DNA of 37,186 bases from positions 1 to 37,186 of IMG/VR virus record IMGVR_UViG_3300025326_000120, one strand, 5' to 3'. Positions 27,998-35,586 of the stretch are shown here, piece after piece. A program made the position numbers and the translations under genes. The notes below the pieces were generated by a model. The model was not told the DNA's origin. It saw only the letters and a list, made by a program, of their open reading frames with translations, and searched no databases. Within the stretch, counting starts at the first letter, position 1. Each line of letters begins with the position of its first letter. The DNA is from a virus.

Positions 27998-28330
27998 ATG
28001 AGCAACGACCCTGGGGCAGAGGAGGCGGCTCGGCCGCTTCCCCTGCGGATGCCGCCCGGAGTGGTGGCGATTGCGGTGCCGACGCTGATCCAGATCAAAG
28101 AGGACGCAGAGACACGACAGACGGCTCTCGGAACGGTACGGCACATACGCATGTGGGCGATCGACTGGAAGCCCCTGACGTGGAGAGAGCAATGGGAAGC
28201 GTTCGCACGAGCGTATCCGGGCAAATGGGCGGTGCAGGCGTTCCCGCCGGCCGATCAGCTCGTGGACGGTAAGGCGGTCTATCACATGTTCGTGTGCGAA
28301 CAGGCGCCAGAGGGGTTGAACATCCGATGA
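27998..28330 (+). CDS. Hypothetical structural-region protein
   Basis: A 110-residue protein starting MSNDPGAEEAARPLPLRMPPGVVAIAVPTLIQIKEDAE. The second half has IDWKPLTWREQWEAFARAYPGKWAVQAFPPADQLVDGKAVYHMFV. I recall no family. It begins two bases after the beta-helix gene and its stop overlaps the next ATG (ATGA). Confidence 0.65.
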   Translation: MSNDPGAEEAARPLPLRMPPGVVAIAVPTLIQIKEDAETRQTALGTVRHIRMWAIDWKPLTWREQWEAFARAYPGKWAVQAFPPADQLVDGKAVYHMFVCEQAPEGLNIR

Positions 28331-28614
28331 CGGTGAAGCTCGAAGGGACGATCAAGCGGTTCATCGGCCTGTCGACAGACCGGAAACCCGCCATCGGCTG
28401 GAACCCGCGGGACGATGCGGGCGTGGAACTGACGCTCACCGCGACGGACCTCCCGTCTGGATCGAGCTTCCTTGAAACGGACACCGGGACAATCTGGCGG
28501 TGGAACGGCTCAACGTGGACGGCTTCGCCGGTAGATAACGCTTTGGCTGAATGGCTGGGGCTGATCTACGGGGAACTCGTGAAGGTGCGTGAACTGAAGG
28601 AACTCACAGGCTAG
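28327..28614 (+). CDS. Small hypothetical protein, possibly virion
   Basis: A 95-residue protein with VKLEGTIKRFIGLSTDRKP, a beta-rich middle (GVELTLTATDLPSGSSFLETDTGTIWRWNGSTWTASP) like a carbohydrate-binding or head-fibre repeat, and a helical end (LAEWLGLIYGELVKVRELKEL). The T-D-T-G-x-x-W-R-W-N-G-x-x-W motif is common in phage structural proteins. Function unknown. Confidence 0.66.
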   Translation: MTVKLEGTIKRFIGLSTDRKPAIGWNPRDDAGVELTLTATDLPSGSSFLETDTGTIWRWNGSTWTASPVDNALAEWLGLIYGELVKVRELKELTG

Positions 28615-28654
28615 TCGCCGCCAAAACGAAAGCGGCGAAGGAAGGACAACCTCA

Positions 28655-29287
28655 ATGGTAGACATAGCACTTGAATACGCTGTCCGGCGTGCCCAGTCTG
28701 GCACTCGAAGGTCTCCTCAGGTGAACGACCAGGGAGACGCTCTCGTCTCCGCCGGGCTTCCGCCGTACACCGAGATCACGCGCGAAGGCGGCGGCTGGCA
28801 GGCGATGGCGACCGCGGCCGTCGCATCCCTCGTCGTGCGGCCGGACACTGTCGCGATGGCGACGCTCTGGAACGGTGAGCCGGCCGGGGGCAAGAGCCTC
28901 ATCATCGACGCTGTGTTCGCTCACAACCTCGTGGCTGTGGCGAACTCCAGCTACGGGATCTGGCTCTGCGTCCATCCCGAGGGCATGGCCGCGCCGACTA
29001 ACGACATCACGATCCGCAACAGCCTGTCGGGCCGCCGTGCCACCGCTGGCGCGCGGACCTTCTTCGACAACGGCGCAACCGTGGCCGACGACGGCTGGTT
29101 CCCGTGGGGCGGCGCAGACAAGGTGGTCACCGTCACGGTGCCAGGCGGTCAACTGACGGCCGAGGTCAGCGGGCGCATCATCATCCCGCCGACCGCAGGG
29201 CTGTCGATGCAATCCGTGGCAAGCACCACAGCCGTGACGATCACCGCGGGCTTCCGCTGGTACGAGAAGGTCCTGCCCGCCAACTAG
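28655..29287 (+). CDS. Predicted beta-structured virion protein
   Basis: A 210-residue protein from ATG 28655 with AAGGAAGGA upstream. It starts VDIALEYAVRRAQSGTRRS and then shows repeating strands: WQAMATAAVASLVVRPDTVAMATLWNGEPAGGKSLIIDAVFAHNLVAVANSSYGIWLCVHPEGM, ADKVVTVTVPGGQLTAEVSGRIIIPPTAGLSM, VTITAGFRWYEKVLP. This resembles a jelly-roll or head decoration protein. A GC-rich hairpin follows it. Confidence 0.7.
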   Translation: MVDIALEYAVRRAQSGTRRSPQVNDQGDALVSAGLPPYTEITREGGGWQAMATAAVASLVVRPDTVAMATLWNGEPAGGKSLIIDAVFAHNLVAVANSSYGIWLCVHPEGMAAPTNDITIRNSLSGRRATAGARTFFDNGATVADDGWFPWGGADKVVTVTVPGGQLTAEVSGRIIIPPTAGLSMQSVASTTAVTITAGFRWYEKVLPAN

Positions 29288-29302
29288 ACCCCCGTTCACA
29301 CG

Positions 29303-29330
29303 GGCCGGGAGGCCCCTCCACCTCCCGGCC
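29303..29330 (+). terminator. GC-rich hairpin, possible weak terminator
   Basis: Perfect arms GGCCGGGAGG (29303 to 29312) and CCTCCCGGCC (29321 to 29330) around CCCCTCCA, followed only by TTCC. The stem is strong but the U tract is absent, so it may instead shield or pause rather than terminate. Confidence 0.45.
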
Positions 29331-29381
29331 TTCCGCCAACTGAATGCCCCGGTCTCTGATCTCTAGAAAGCAGGAGCGCAG

Positions 29382-29414
29382 ATGCCAGCCACAATCCCAG
29401 TCATGGGCCGATAG
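29382..29414 (+). CDS. Ten-residue leader-like mini-ORF
   Basis: ATG 29382 with a GCAGGAG site six bases upstream encodes MPATIPVMGR, then TAG. The next gene's GTG is only three bases after the stop and lacks its own site, so ribosomes finishing this peptide could restart there. Confidence 0.4.
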   Translation: MPATIPVMGR

Positions 29415-29417
29415 CCC

Positions 29418-29657
29418 GTGGCAACTTACCGCATCCGCATCACACGCGGCGGGCTACCTGTCGTCGGCGCAGAGGTCACCGCGGCGGGCGAACGCCTGTT
29501 CCGCACCACGGACGCCAACGGGGAGGTCTCGGCCTCGCTCGGCGCGTACTCCGATCCCATCGCCGTGGGCCTGCACATCTACAAGGCGGGCGAGATCGAG
29601 ATGGGCATGAGCCCGATCCGCCTCGAACCCGGTGCCACACGGGTGATCGAGGTCTAG
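29418..29657 (+). CDS. Small beta-sandwich-like protein
   Basis: A 79-residue protein from GTG 29418. It has YRIRITRGGLPVVGAEVTAAGERLFRTTDANGEVSASLGA, which matches a carboxypeptidase-regulatory-like or Ig-like fold (G-A-x-V...T-D-x-x-G-x-x), and ends EMGMSPIRLEPGATRVIEV. It probably forms a domain of a head or tail fibre complex, working with the large repeat protein that follows one base later. Confidence 0.68.
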   Translation: MATYRIRITRGGLPVVGAEVTAAGERLFRTTDANGEVSASLGAYSDPIAVGLHIYKAGEIEMGMSPIRLEPGATRVIEV

Positions 29658-29658
29658 G

Positions 29659-31119
29659 GTGTTCCGGCTCCCCCTGCGCGTCATCGGCAAGCAGAAGCTC
29701 AGCGGAGTCGCCGCGTCGGTCACGTTTACCCTGGCGGACTACACGATTCCCAGCGGGACCCGACATCTTGCCGTGATCTGGAACGGGGCAAAAACCGCCA
29801 CCGCGGATATGGCCCTTTTGCAGTTCAACGCCGACATCGGGGCCAATTACAACGAACAACTACTAGTCGGGACTGGGGCGGTGGCTGCCGCGGCGCGGGT
29901 CACGGGCGAGACCAGCATTCGACTTGGGCAAGCGCCAACCGGGGCGAACCTCTTTGGCGGCGGCATGATCGTGATCCCGTATTCCGCGGGGGCCGCGAAT
30001 CACAAGGCCACTCTGTCGTTCGGCGGCGAAGTCGAGAACCGCATCGATGCCATCGCTGGACGCTGGGCGAACGTGGCCGCGATTACGCGCATTGACATCC
30101 TGACGAGCAGCAGCACGTTCGTCGCCAACTCCATCTTCTGGCTCTGCGCCGTGGACGAACGGTATCTCGTCGAAGAGCAGCTACTCGCCGCCGATGGGAC
30201 GGTGACGTTCTCCAGCATCCCGCAACTGGACGGCGATCTTGTGGCGCTTGGTTTCGTGCGCACCGATCGCGCGGCAACATCCGACGACATCGACGTTACG
30301 GTCAACGCCGACACCACGGACGCCAACTACGCACGCCAGCGGCTCTCTGGGAGCAACACGACCACGGCGGCAGCGGCGGCGGCAGACCGTGCCTTCATCG
30401 AGGGCGTACCGGGCGACAGCGCGACCGCGAACGCGTTCGGGGCATTCGTGCTCTCGATCAGCCAGCACGCGAACGGGGTGAAGCAGCCGCACATCCTCGC
30501 CGTATCCGGCTACCACGAAACGTCGGGGCCGACCTCGAACGTGGCGGTCGCTTCGGGCCGCAGGGCCAACATCGAGGCGTACACGTCCCTGCTGTTCGCA
30601 CCGGGCGGAGGCGGCACTAACTTTAAGTCCGGCTCGCTGATCTCCCTCTACCACGTCCCCAAGCGGCTCGTGGATTACGACAAGCTCACCGTGGACGCCG
30701 CGACGGTCACCCACGCGGTGCCATCTGGGTTGGAGGTGCTGGTGGAGTCGGTGTTCGCCCGGTCGGATGCGGTGGCGGCGGTCGATGCGATGGCACCAGC
30801 ATTCAATAATGATGTGACAGCTGCGAATTACGATCAACAATACCTGACTGGTAATGGTGCAGCGGTTTCAGCTGCGCAAGGTTCGGCGGAAAGAAACGTC
30901 GTCAACATACCGGCTGCTTCGGCGGGTGCCAATATCTTCGGTGGCGGTTGTGTTTTGATCCCCGCATACGCCGAAACAGATCGCCATAAGCATTTCCTGA
31001 CATTAGATGGACCTGCCGACGATGCAGTACTAATCCGTTCGATGCGATGGGAAAACGCCGCCGCAATCACCGAGATCGATCTGACGCTTACCACCGGTCC
31101 CAACTTCGAGGGCGACTAG
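29659..31119 (+). CDS. Large virion protein with three repeated domains
   Basis: A 486-residue protein from GTG 29659. Three repeats of about 150 residues share a strand pattern: I-P-S-G or I-P-x-L, L-V/A-x-x-x-x-R-T/S-D, a N/D-A-D-x...NY-x-x-Q/E-x-L-x-G block (near residues 58, 222 and 390), and a long alanine/glycine stretch ending in G-x-G/A-x-I-x-I. The first and third repeats both have TGANLFGGGMIVIP-like or AGANIFGGGCVLIP-like ends. The protein is likely a head or tail fibre, or receptor-binding or decoration protein. The third repeat (about 30780 to 31060) is lower in GC. Confidence 0.72.
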   Translation: MFRLPLRVIGKQKLSGVAASVTFTLADYTIPSGTRHLAVIWNGAKTATADMALLQFNADIGANYNEQLLVGTGAVAAAARVTGETSIRLGQAPTGANLFGGGMIVIPYSAGAANHKATLSFGGEVENRIDAIAGRWANVAAITRIDILTSSSTFVANSIFWLCAVDERYLVEEQLLAADGTVTFSSIPQLDGDLVALGFVRTDRAATSDDIDVTVNADTTDANYARQRLSGSNTTTAAAAAADRAFIEGVPGDSATANAFGAFVLSISQHANGVKQPHILAVSGYHETSGPTSNVAVASGRRANIEAYTSLLFAPGGGGTNFKSGSLISLYHVPKRLVDYDKLTVDAATVTHAVPSGLEVLVESVFARSDAVAAVDAMAPAFNNDVTAANYDQQYLTGNGAAVSAAQGSAERNVVNIPAASAGANIFGGGCVLIPAYAETDRHKHFLTLDGPADDAVLIRSMRWENAAAITEIDLTLTTGPNFEGD

Positions 31120-31121
31120 CC

Positions 31122-31310
31122 ATGCCGTGGGAACAACTCAAAGCGATCATCGACGAGAACCGCCAGCTTGCACAGCAGGCACGGCAGGAGCCGCCCGTGG
31201 CCTGCCCCATCGACGGCGACGTGCTCGACATCCACCCGGACGGGTCGCGCTCGTGTCCGATGGGAAATTTCGCATGGCCGTTCGCACGGCGAAAGGGCCG
31301 AGATGCCTAA
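31122..31310 (+). CDS. Small conserved phage protein with CPxDG motif
   Basis: A 62-residue protein starting MPWEQLKAIIDENRQLAQQAR, with VACPIDGDVLDIHPDGSRSCPMGNFAWPF. I recall the opening and the C-P-x-D-G...C-P pattern from phage head-gene regions of actinobacterial phages, located before a connector as here. The two cysteine pairs may bind zinc. Function unknown. Its stop overlaps the connector start. Confidence 0.7.
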   Translation: MPWEQLKAIIDENRQLAQQARQEPPVACPIDGDVLDIHPDGSRSCPMGNFAWPFARRKGRDA

Positions 31311-32358
31311 CTGGCTGGCGACGCGAGAACAGGTCAAGCGCGCCGGGAACATCACCGGCGTGTCGCTCAACGCGATGGTCGACCGCATCATCGAGGCGGT
31401 CTCACGGGACATCGACCGCCGCACCCGGCGCCGGTTCATCCCGATCACCGAGACGCGCCTGTACCGCTGGCCGCAGCGCAACGGCCGGTCAAGCATCCTG
31501 CTGCTGGACGCCGATCTGCTGGCTGTCACGACGCTGCAGACCAAGGCGCAGGACGCCAGCCCGACGACCATCTCGTCGGACGACTATTTCCTCGAGCCCG
31601 ATAACTTCGCGCCGCCCTACGACCGCATCGAGATCGACCTGTCCGGGTCCGCGGCGTTCGAGTCGGGCAATACGTCTCAGCGATCGATCTCCGTGGCCGG
31701 TCGCTGGGGCTACTCGGAGGACACCGCAGCAGCAGGGACCGTGGCGTCGGGCCTCGCGTCATCCGCCTCGGCCGTCTCGATGGTGGGCTCGAACGGATCT
31801 CTGGTCGACGTGGGCGACACGCTTCTGATCGAGAGCGAGCAGCTTTTCGTCTCCGAGCGTGCGAACGCTCAGGTAGCGACACAGCTTCTCGACGGCGCGC
31901 TCACAGCGAGCCAGGCGGAAGTAGCGGTCACCGTGGACACCGGGACGCTGTTTTTCGCCGGCGAGATGATCCTGGTCGATTCCGAGCGCATGTTCATCGA
32001 GTCCATTTCCGGCAACGTCCTGACCGTGATCCGCGCCTACGACGGCTCCGTGCTGGCCGCGCACGACAACGACACGGCGGTCCATGCGTTCCGCACCTAC
32101 ACGGTGGTCCGCGGCGTCAACGGGACGACCGCGGCCACGCACGCAGACACCACGGCGGCCACGAAGTACGTACCGCCTCAGGACATTCGCCGCCTCGCCA
32201 TCGCAGAGGCACTGGCGGGCTACCAGCAGGAACGGTCGGGCTACGGTCGCACCATCGGGACCGGTGAGGCTCAAGTCGAGTTCACGGGCAGGGCGCTCGA
32301 TTCCCTGCGCAAGTACGTGGTCGACCACTATCAGCGGTTGAGGATTGCGACGATCTGA
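31303..32358 (+). CDS. Head-tail connector (gp6-like adaptor) with inserted repeat domain
   Basis: A 351-residue protein. Residues 1 to about 150 are the adaptor pattern: MPNWLATREQVKRAGNITGVSLNAMVDRIIEAVSRDIDRRTRRRF, then YRWPQ and a DYFLEP strand. Residues about 165 to 235 hold two similar segments, VGDTLLIESEQLFVSE (near 170) and FAGEMILVDSERMFIES (near 217). After TYTVVRGVNGTTAATHAD comes VPPQDIRRLAIAEALAGYQQERSGYGRTIG, the usual adaptor C-terminus. It joins the portal to the tail terminator. Confidence 0.82.
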   Translation: MPNWLATREQVKRAGNITGVSLNAMVDRIIEAVSRDIDRRTRRRFIPITETRLYRWPQRNGRSSILLLDADLLAVTTLQTKAQDASPTTISSDDYFLEPDNFAPPYDRIEIDLSGSAAFESGNTSQRSISVAGRWGYSEDTAAAGTVASGLASSASAVSMVGSNGSLVDVGDTLLIESEQLFVSERANAQVATQLLDGALTASQAEVAVTVDTGTLFFAGEMILVDSERMFIESISGNVLTVIRAYDGSVLAAHDNDTAVHAFRTYTVVRGVNGTTAATHADTTAATKYVPPQDIRRLAIAEALAGYQQERSGYGRTIGTGEAQVEFTGRALDSLRKYVVDHYQRLRIATI

Positions 32359-32780
32359 TGACCACAGCCAGCGTGCGAATCGAAACCTCAGGGCCGCTGT
32401 TCTCGGCCAACGCCCCGAACATCGTGCGGCGGGCCGCGCAGCGCACGGTCGCGCAACTCGTCGAGATCGGCGAATCAAAACTCGATCAGATGCTCAGGCC
32501 ACGACCCGCAGGCGTGTTCCTGTCGGTCTCGGAGGCGCGCACCGGGCAGGCCAGCAAGGGCAACTACCGCCGCAACCTGCACACGGTGGTCGAGGACCTG
32601 CGCGGCGTGATCTCAGACGGCGGCGTCGTGTACGGGCCTTGGTTAGAACTTGGGCGCGCGGGTACCCGGTTCCGCGGCTATGCCAGTTTTAGACGGGTAG
32701 GTCAAGAACTCGAAAAGCAGGTGCCTGCGGTCGCACGAAAGAACGTCGAGGACGCGGTGAGGGACCTGAATGGCTTTTAA
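32358..32780 (+). CDS. HK97 gp10-like head-tail protein
   Basis: A 140-residue protein starting MTTASVRIETSGPLFSANAPNIVRRAAQRTVAQLVEIG. A GNYRRNLHTVVEDLRGVISDGGVVYGPWLELGRAGTRFRGY block matches the phage gp10 / minor tail family, in which the G-P-W-L-E-x-G segment is typical. It joins the head completion complex. ATG 32358 shares one base with the preceding stop. Confidence 0.75.
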   Translation: MTTASVRIETSGPLFSANAPNIVRRAAQRTVAQLVEIGESKLDQMLRPRPAGVFLSVSEARTGQASKGNYRRNLHTVVEDLRGVISDGGVVYGPWLELGRAGTRFRGYASFRRVGQELEKQVPAVARKNVEDAVRDLNGF

Positions 32781-33216
32781 CATCAAGGCGACGTTGCAGG
32801 CGATCACGTCGTACCTCGCGGCCTCCGGGTACGTGAAGTTGGCGCGTCTCGGCGAGCCGAAGGCCCCGCCGGAGAACGTGACGGCCGCGGTATTCATGTC
32901 GTCGGTCTCGGTGGCGCAACTGACGCTGGGTACGACCATCGAGCAGCACGTCGTCACGATCCGGCTGTACCGCAACATGCTCGACGAGTCGGCGGACGTC
33001 GAGCTTGAGCTCGCCCGCATCGTGTCGGAGATATCCAGCGATCTTCTGGGCGAGTTCGACCTGGGAGCCACGATCCGCAACGTCGACGCGGGCGGCCAGT
33101 ACGGGGTCGGGCTTTCGACCCGCTGGGGCTACGTGGACGTGGGCGGCACGATGTTCCGGGTCGCCGACATGACGGTCCCGCTGGTGGTCGACGACTCAGC
33201 GACGCTGGCGGCGTAG
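32770..33216 (+). CDS. Tail terminator-like protein
   Basis: A 148-residue alpha-beta protein starting MAFNIKATLQAITSYLAASGYVKLARLGEPKAPP, with VFMSSVSVAQLTLGTTIEQHVVTIRLYRNMLDESADVELELARIVSEISSDLLGEFDLGATIRNVDAGG. The N-terminal helix, central strand and R-x-Y-x-N-M pattern are those of phage tail terminators located between connector and tail-tube genes. It overlaps the preceding gene's end by 11 bases. Confidence 0.75.
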   Translation: MAFNIKATLQAITSYLAASGYVKLARLGEPKAPPENVTAAVFMSSVSVAQLTLGTTIEQHVVTIRLYRNMLDESADVELELARIVSEISSDLLGEFDLGATIRNVDAGGQYGVGLSTRWGYVDVGGTMFRVADMTVPLVVDDSATLAA

Positions 33217-33231
33217 GGAGATGTCACAAAA

Positions 33232-33456
33232 ATGTCATACCTGATTAAGCGGGGCTGTTCGACGAGACGCGTGCCGCTGGACCCGGCCGCAAAGGTGTTC
33301 GACCTGCGCACGCAGGAGTTCATCAATTACCGACCAGGCGACATCGTCGAGACGTTCCCGGCGCACGTCCCGGTCGACGAGTGGGTGCGTGACGGGGTGA
33401 TCGTGGCCGTCGAGGCGCCGGTCGGTGAGGCCCCGAGCAAGAAGGGCAAACGGTAG
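33232..33456 (+). CDS. Small hypothetical protein in tail region
   Basis: A 74-residue protein starting MSYLIKRGCSTRRVPLDPAAKVFDLRTQEFINYRPGDIVETFPAHVPVDEWVRDGV. Basic tail (SKKGKR). It has the size of small proteins often found between tail terminator and tail tube genes. Function unknown; ends directly before the HNH gene. Confidence 0.66.
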   Translation: MSYLIKRGCSTRRVPLDPAAKVFDLRTQEFINYRPGDIVETFPAHVPVDEWVRDGVIVAVEAPVGEAPSKKGKR

Positions 33457-33996
33457 ATGGCAAAGCCCACTATCTGCCACCCGGATCGAAAGCACTACGC
33501 AAAAGGGAAATGCCATCGTTGCTATAAGCGTGAGCAATATAGGCCCACGCCTAGGGTCGAACGTAAGGCAGAATGTCATCCGGATCGCAAACACAAAGGC
33601 AAAGGGCTTTGTGGACCATGTATTCAAAAGCAAAATCGTGTAACAAATCCAGAATTGTATAAAGAGCAAGGGCGGAAATCCTACGCTCGCAATATCGAAG
33701 CGATGCGCATGCGAGCGCGACGACAAAAGGCGATGTTGAAAGCCGAACTTTTGACCGCATATGGCGGACGCTGCATGTGCTGCGGCGAGACAGCGCCAGA
33801 ATTCTTGAGTATCGATCACGCTAACGGGGATGGACAAGAGCACCGTAAACGCGTTGGGTCAGGCGGGGTGTGGGGTGACTTACGGCGACAGGGATATCCG
33901 CGTGAGGGATACCGCTTGCTCTGCATGAATTGTCAGTTTGGAACGATGCGCGGCAAAGCCTGTCCCCATCAGGTCGCCAAGGAGCAAATTGCGTGA
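33457..33996 (+). CDS. HNH homing-endonuclease-like protein with zinc-finger N-terminus
   Basis: A 179-residue basic protein. The N-terminus has two tandem units, CHPDRKHYAKGKCHRCYKR and CHPDRKHKGKGLCGPCIQKQ, each a C-x2-H-type zinc finger. A basic helix follows. The C-terminal HNH has CMCCGETAPEFLSIDHANGDG, with CxxC at about 107 to 110 and D-H near 120, then GYPREGYRLLCMNCQFGTMRG. This resembles homing nucleases of phages and their hosts. GC content is clearly lower than its neighbours. It starts right after the preceding stop and overlaps the tail gene by four bases. Confidence 0.85.
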   Translation: MAKPTICHPDRKHYAKGKCHRCYKREQYRPTPRVERKAECHPDRKHKGKGLCGPCIQKQNRVTNPELYKEQGRKSYARNIEAMRMRARRQKAMLKAELLTAYGGRCMCCGETAPEFLSIDHANGDGQEHRKRVGSGGVWGDLRRQGYPREGYRLLCMNCQFGTMRGKACPHQVAKEQIA

Positions 33997-34733
33997 GTAA
34001 GCAGTCGGGGTTAGGCGATCAGGCTTACGTTCAGGGCTACGACCTGTCCGGCGACGTGGCGAGCCTGTCCCGGATCGCGGGCGGGCCCGGGCTGGGCGAT
34101 CTCACGGGCATCAACAGTTCGGCGCACGAGCGCGTCGGGTTGCTCAGGACGGGCGAGATCGCGTTCACGTCATGGTTCAACGACGCGGCGCTTCAAGAGC
34201 ATGCCGCCCTCTCGCCGCTACCGCTAACCGACGTGATCGTGTCGTACCTGCGAGGGACCACGCTCGGCAACCCGGCGGCCTGCATGACGGCCAAGCAGGT
34301 CAACTACGACCCGACGCGCAATCAGGATGGGTCTCTCCAGTTCGGCGTGCAGGCATTGTCCTCGCATTCCAAGGTCGGCCTCGAATGGTGCGAGCAGTTG
34401 ACGGCTGGCAAGGCCACGCACGCGAGCGCGACGAACGGCACGTCACGGGACTACGGCTCGGTCTCGACGCTGTTCGGTGCCTCGGCGTACTGGCACGTGT
34501 TCTCGGTGGCCTCTGGGACCGTGGACGGCGAGATACAGGACTCGGCCAACGACACCGACTTCGTAGCGGTCACCGGGCTGGCCTTCACGGCCCTCACCGC
34601 GAGGGGCGCGGAGCGGGTAGCCACGGCGGCCGACGCGACGATCCGGCGCTACGTCCGATTCGCGTCCACGGACACGTTCACCACGGCTGTGCTATGGGCG
34701 GCCTTCATCCGGCACCTTACTTCAACACTCTGA
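33993..34733 (+). CDS. Tail tube (major tail) protein, first copy
   Basis: A 246-residue protein from GTG 33993 (GTGA overlap with the HNH gene). It starts with SKQSGLGDQAYVQGYDLSGDVASLSRIAGGPGLGDLTGINSSAHERVGLLRTGEIAFTSWFN, a recognisable tail-tube opening of actinobacterial siphophages, then TDVIVSYLRGTTLGNPAACMTAKQVNYDP and QALSSHSKVGLEWCEQLTAGK. It should polymerise to form the tail tube. A second, shorter relative is at 35168 to 35575. Confidence 0.82.
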   Translation: MSKQSGLGDQAYVQGYDLSGDVASLSRIAGGPGLGDLTGINSSAHERVGLLRTGEIAFTSWFNDAALQEHAALSPLPLTDVIVSYLRGTTLGNPAACMTAKQVNYDPTRNQDGSLQFGVQALSSHSKVGLEWCEQLTAGKATHASATNGTSRDYGSVSTLFGASAYWHVFSVASGTVDGEIQDSANDTDFVAVTGLAFTALTARGAERVATAADATIRRYVRFASTDTFTTAVLWAAFIRHLTSTL

Positions 34734-35158
34734 TGAACATCTACCAGATGGCCACCAATCCCTTGCTGCACGCCTCGCAGCTGTTCTCGATCAAACGGCC
34801 CATGGCGACGCACTGGCGGCCCGCCGCGTGCGCGGAAGTCCGGTGCCCGCATCACCTCAACGGCTGGCGGACGGAGATCGACGAACGCTCAGGCCTCGGG
34901 CAGGGGCAGGCGGCATACATCCGCCGCAACTCAGGCCGAAGGTTCGTCGAGGAGAAACAGGAAACGGGCCTCACTCGGTTCACGTTCGAGGCCGGCCAGC
35001 GGTGCTTCGGGGAGCACAAGTTGCCATCGGGGCTTGATCCGCTGTTCATCCGCCAGCGGGTCCGCTCGGGCATGATCGCCAGCACCCAGCGGGCCGAGTG
35101 GCCTGAGTGGATGGATACGTTCAACACGGAAATGGAACGGGCGGCAAAGGGCCGCTAG
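34733..35158 (+). CDS. Conserved phage protein in the tail region
   Basis: A 141-residue protein whose ATG shares one base with the preceding TGA. It has ATHWRPAACAEVRCPHHLNGWRTEID near residue 24, a C-x3-V-x-C-P-H-H cluster likely binding zinc, AYIRRNSGRRFVEEKQETGLTRFTFEAGQRCFGEHK, and a helical end. I recall proteins with an H-W-R-P-A-x-C-x-E-V-x-C-P motif from actinobacterial phages. Function unknown. Confidence 0.7.
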   Translation: MNIYQMATNPLLHASQLFSIKRPMATHWRPAACAEVRCPHHLNGWRTEIDERSGLGQGQAAYIRRNSGRRFVEEKQETGLTRFTFEAGQRCFGEHKLPSGLDPLFIRQRVRSGMIASTQRAEWPEWMDTFNTEMERAAKGR

Positions 35159-35167
35159 GAGGTACAC

Positions 35168-35575
35168 GTGACTAAGCAGAGTGGCATGGGTATGACGGTC
35201 GCAGTCGATTCCTCGGCCCCGGCGGTGGAAGCAATCGGCAACGACATCACGAATCTGTCGTTCGCGACACCTCGCGGCGTGCAGGACATCACGGGCGTCA
35301 ACTCGTCCGCGATGGAACGGCTGCTATTGCTCGCCGATTTCTCGATCACGATCAATGGCCCGTTCAACCCCGCGAGCTCTCCATCCTCGCACGACGTGTT
35401 CTCGACGGTGCCGAGCACGTCGGTGACCCGGACGGTGACCATCGTGGTCGGTGGGAAGACGTTGCCGAACGAGGTCCTATTCAGCGACTACGCGCTCAAC
35501 CGGGGCGCGGACGGCTCGCTGACATTCACCGCGTCGGGTGCGCTGAATAGCACGGTCGTTCCGACCTGGGCATGA
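35168..35575 (+). CDS. Tail tube-like protein, second copy
   Basis: A 135-residue protein from GTG 35168 with an AGGAGG site upstream. It opens TKQSGMGMTVAVDSSAPAVEAIGNDITNLSFATPRGVQDITGVNSSAMERLLLLADFSITINGPFN, sharing the K-Q-S-G, D-I-T-G-V/I-N-S-S-A and E-R-L-x-L-L pattern with the first tail tube protein. It is shorter. It may be a second major tail protein or a tail-tip or decoration form. Confidence 0.78.
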   Translation: MTKQSGMGMTVAVDSSAPAVEAIGNDITNLSFATPRGVQDITGVNSSAMERLLLLADFSITINGPFNPASSPSSHDVFSTVPSTSVTRTVTIVVGGKTLPNEVLFSDYALNRGADGSLTFTASGALNSTVVPTWA

Positions 35576-35586
35576 AGGAGTAGCAC

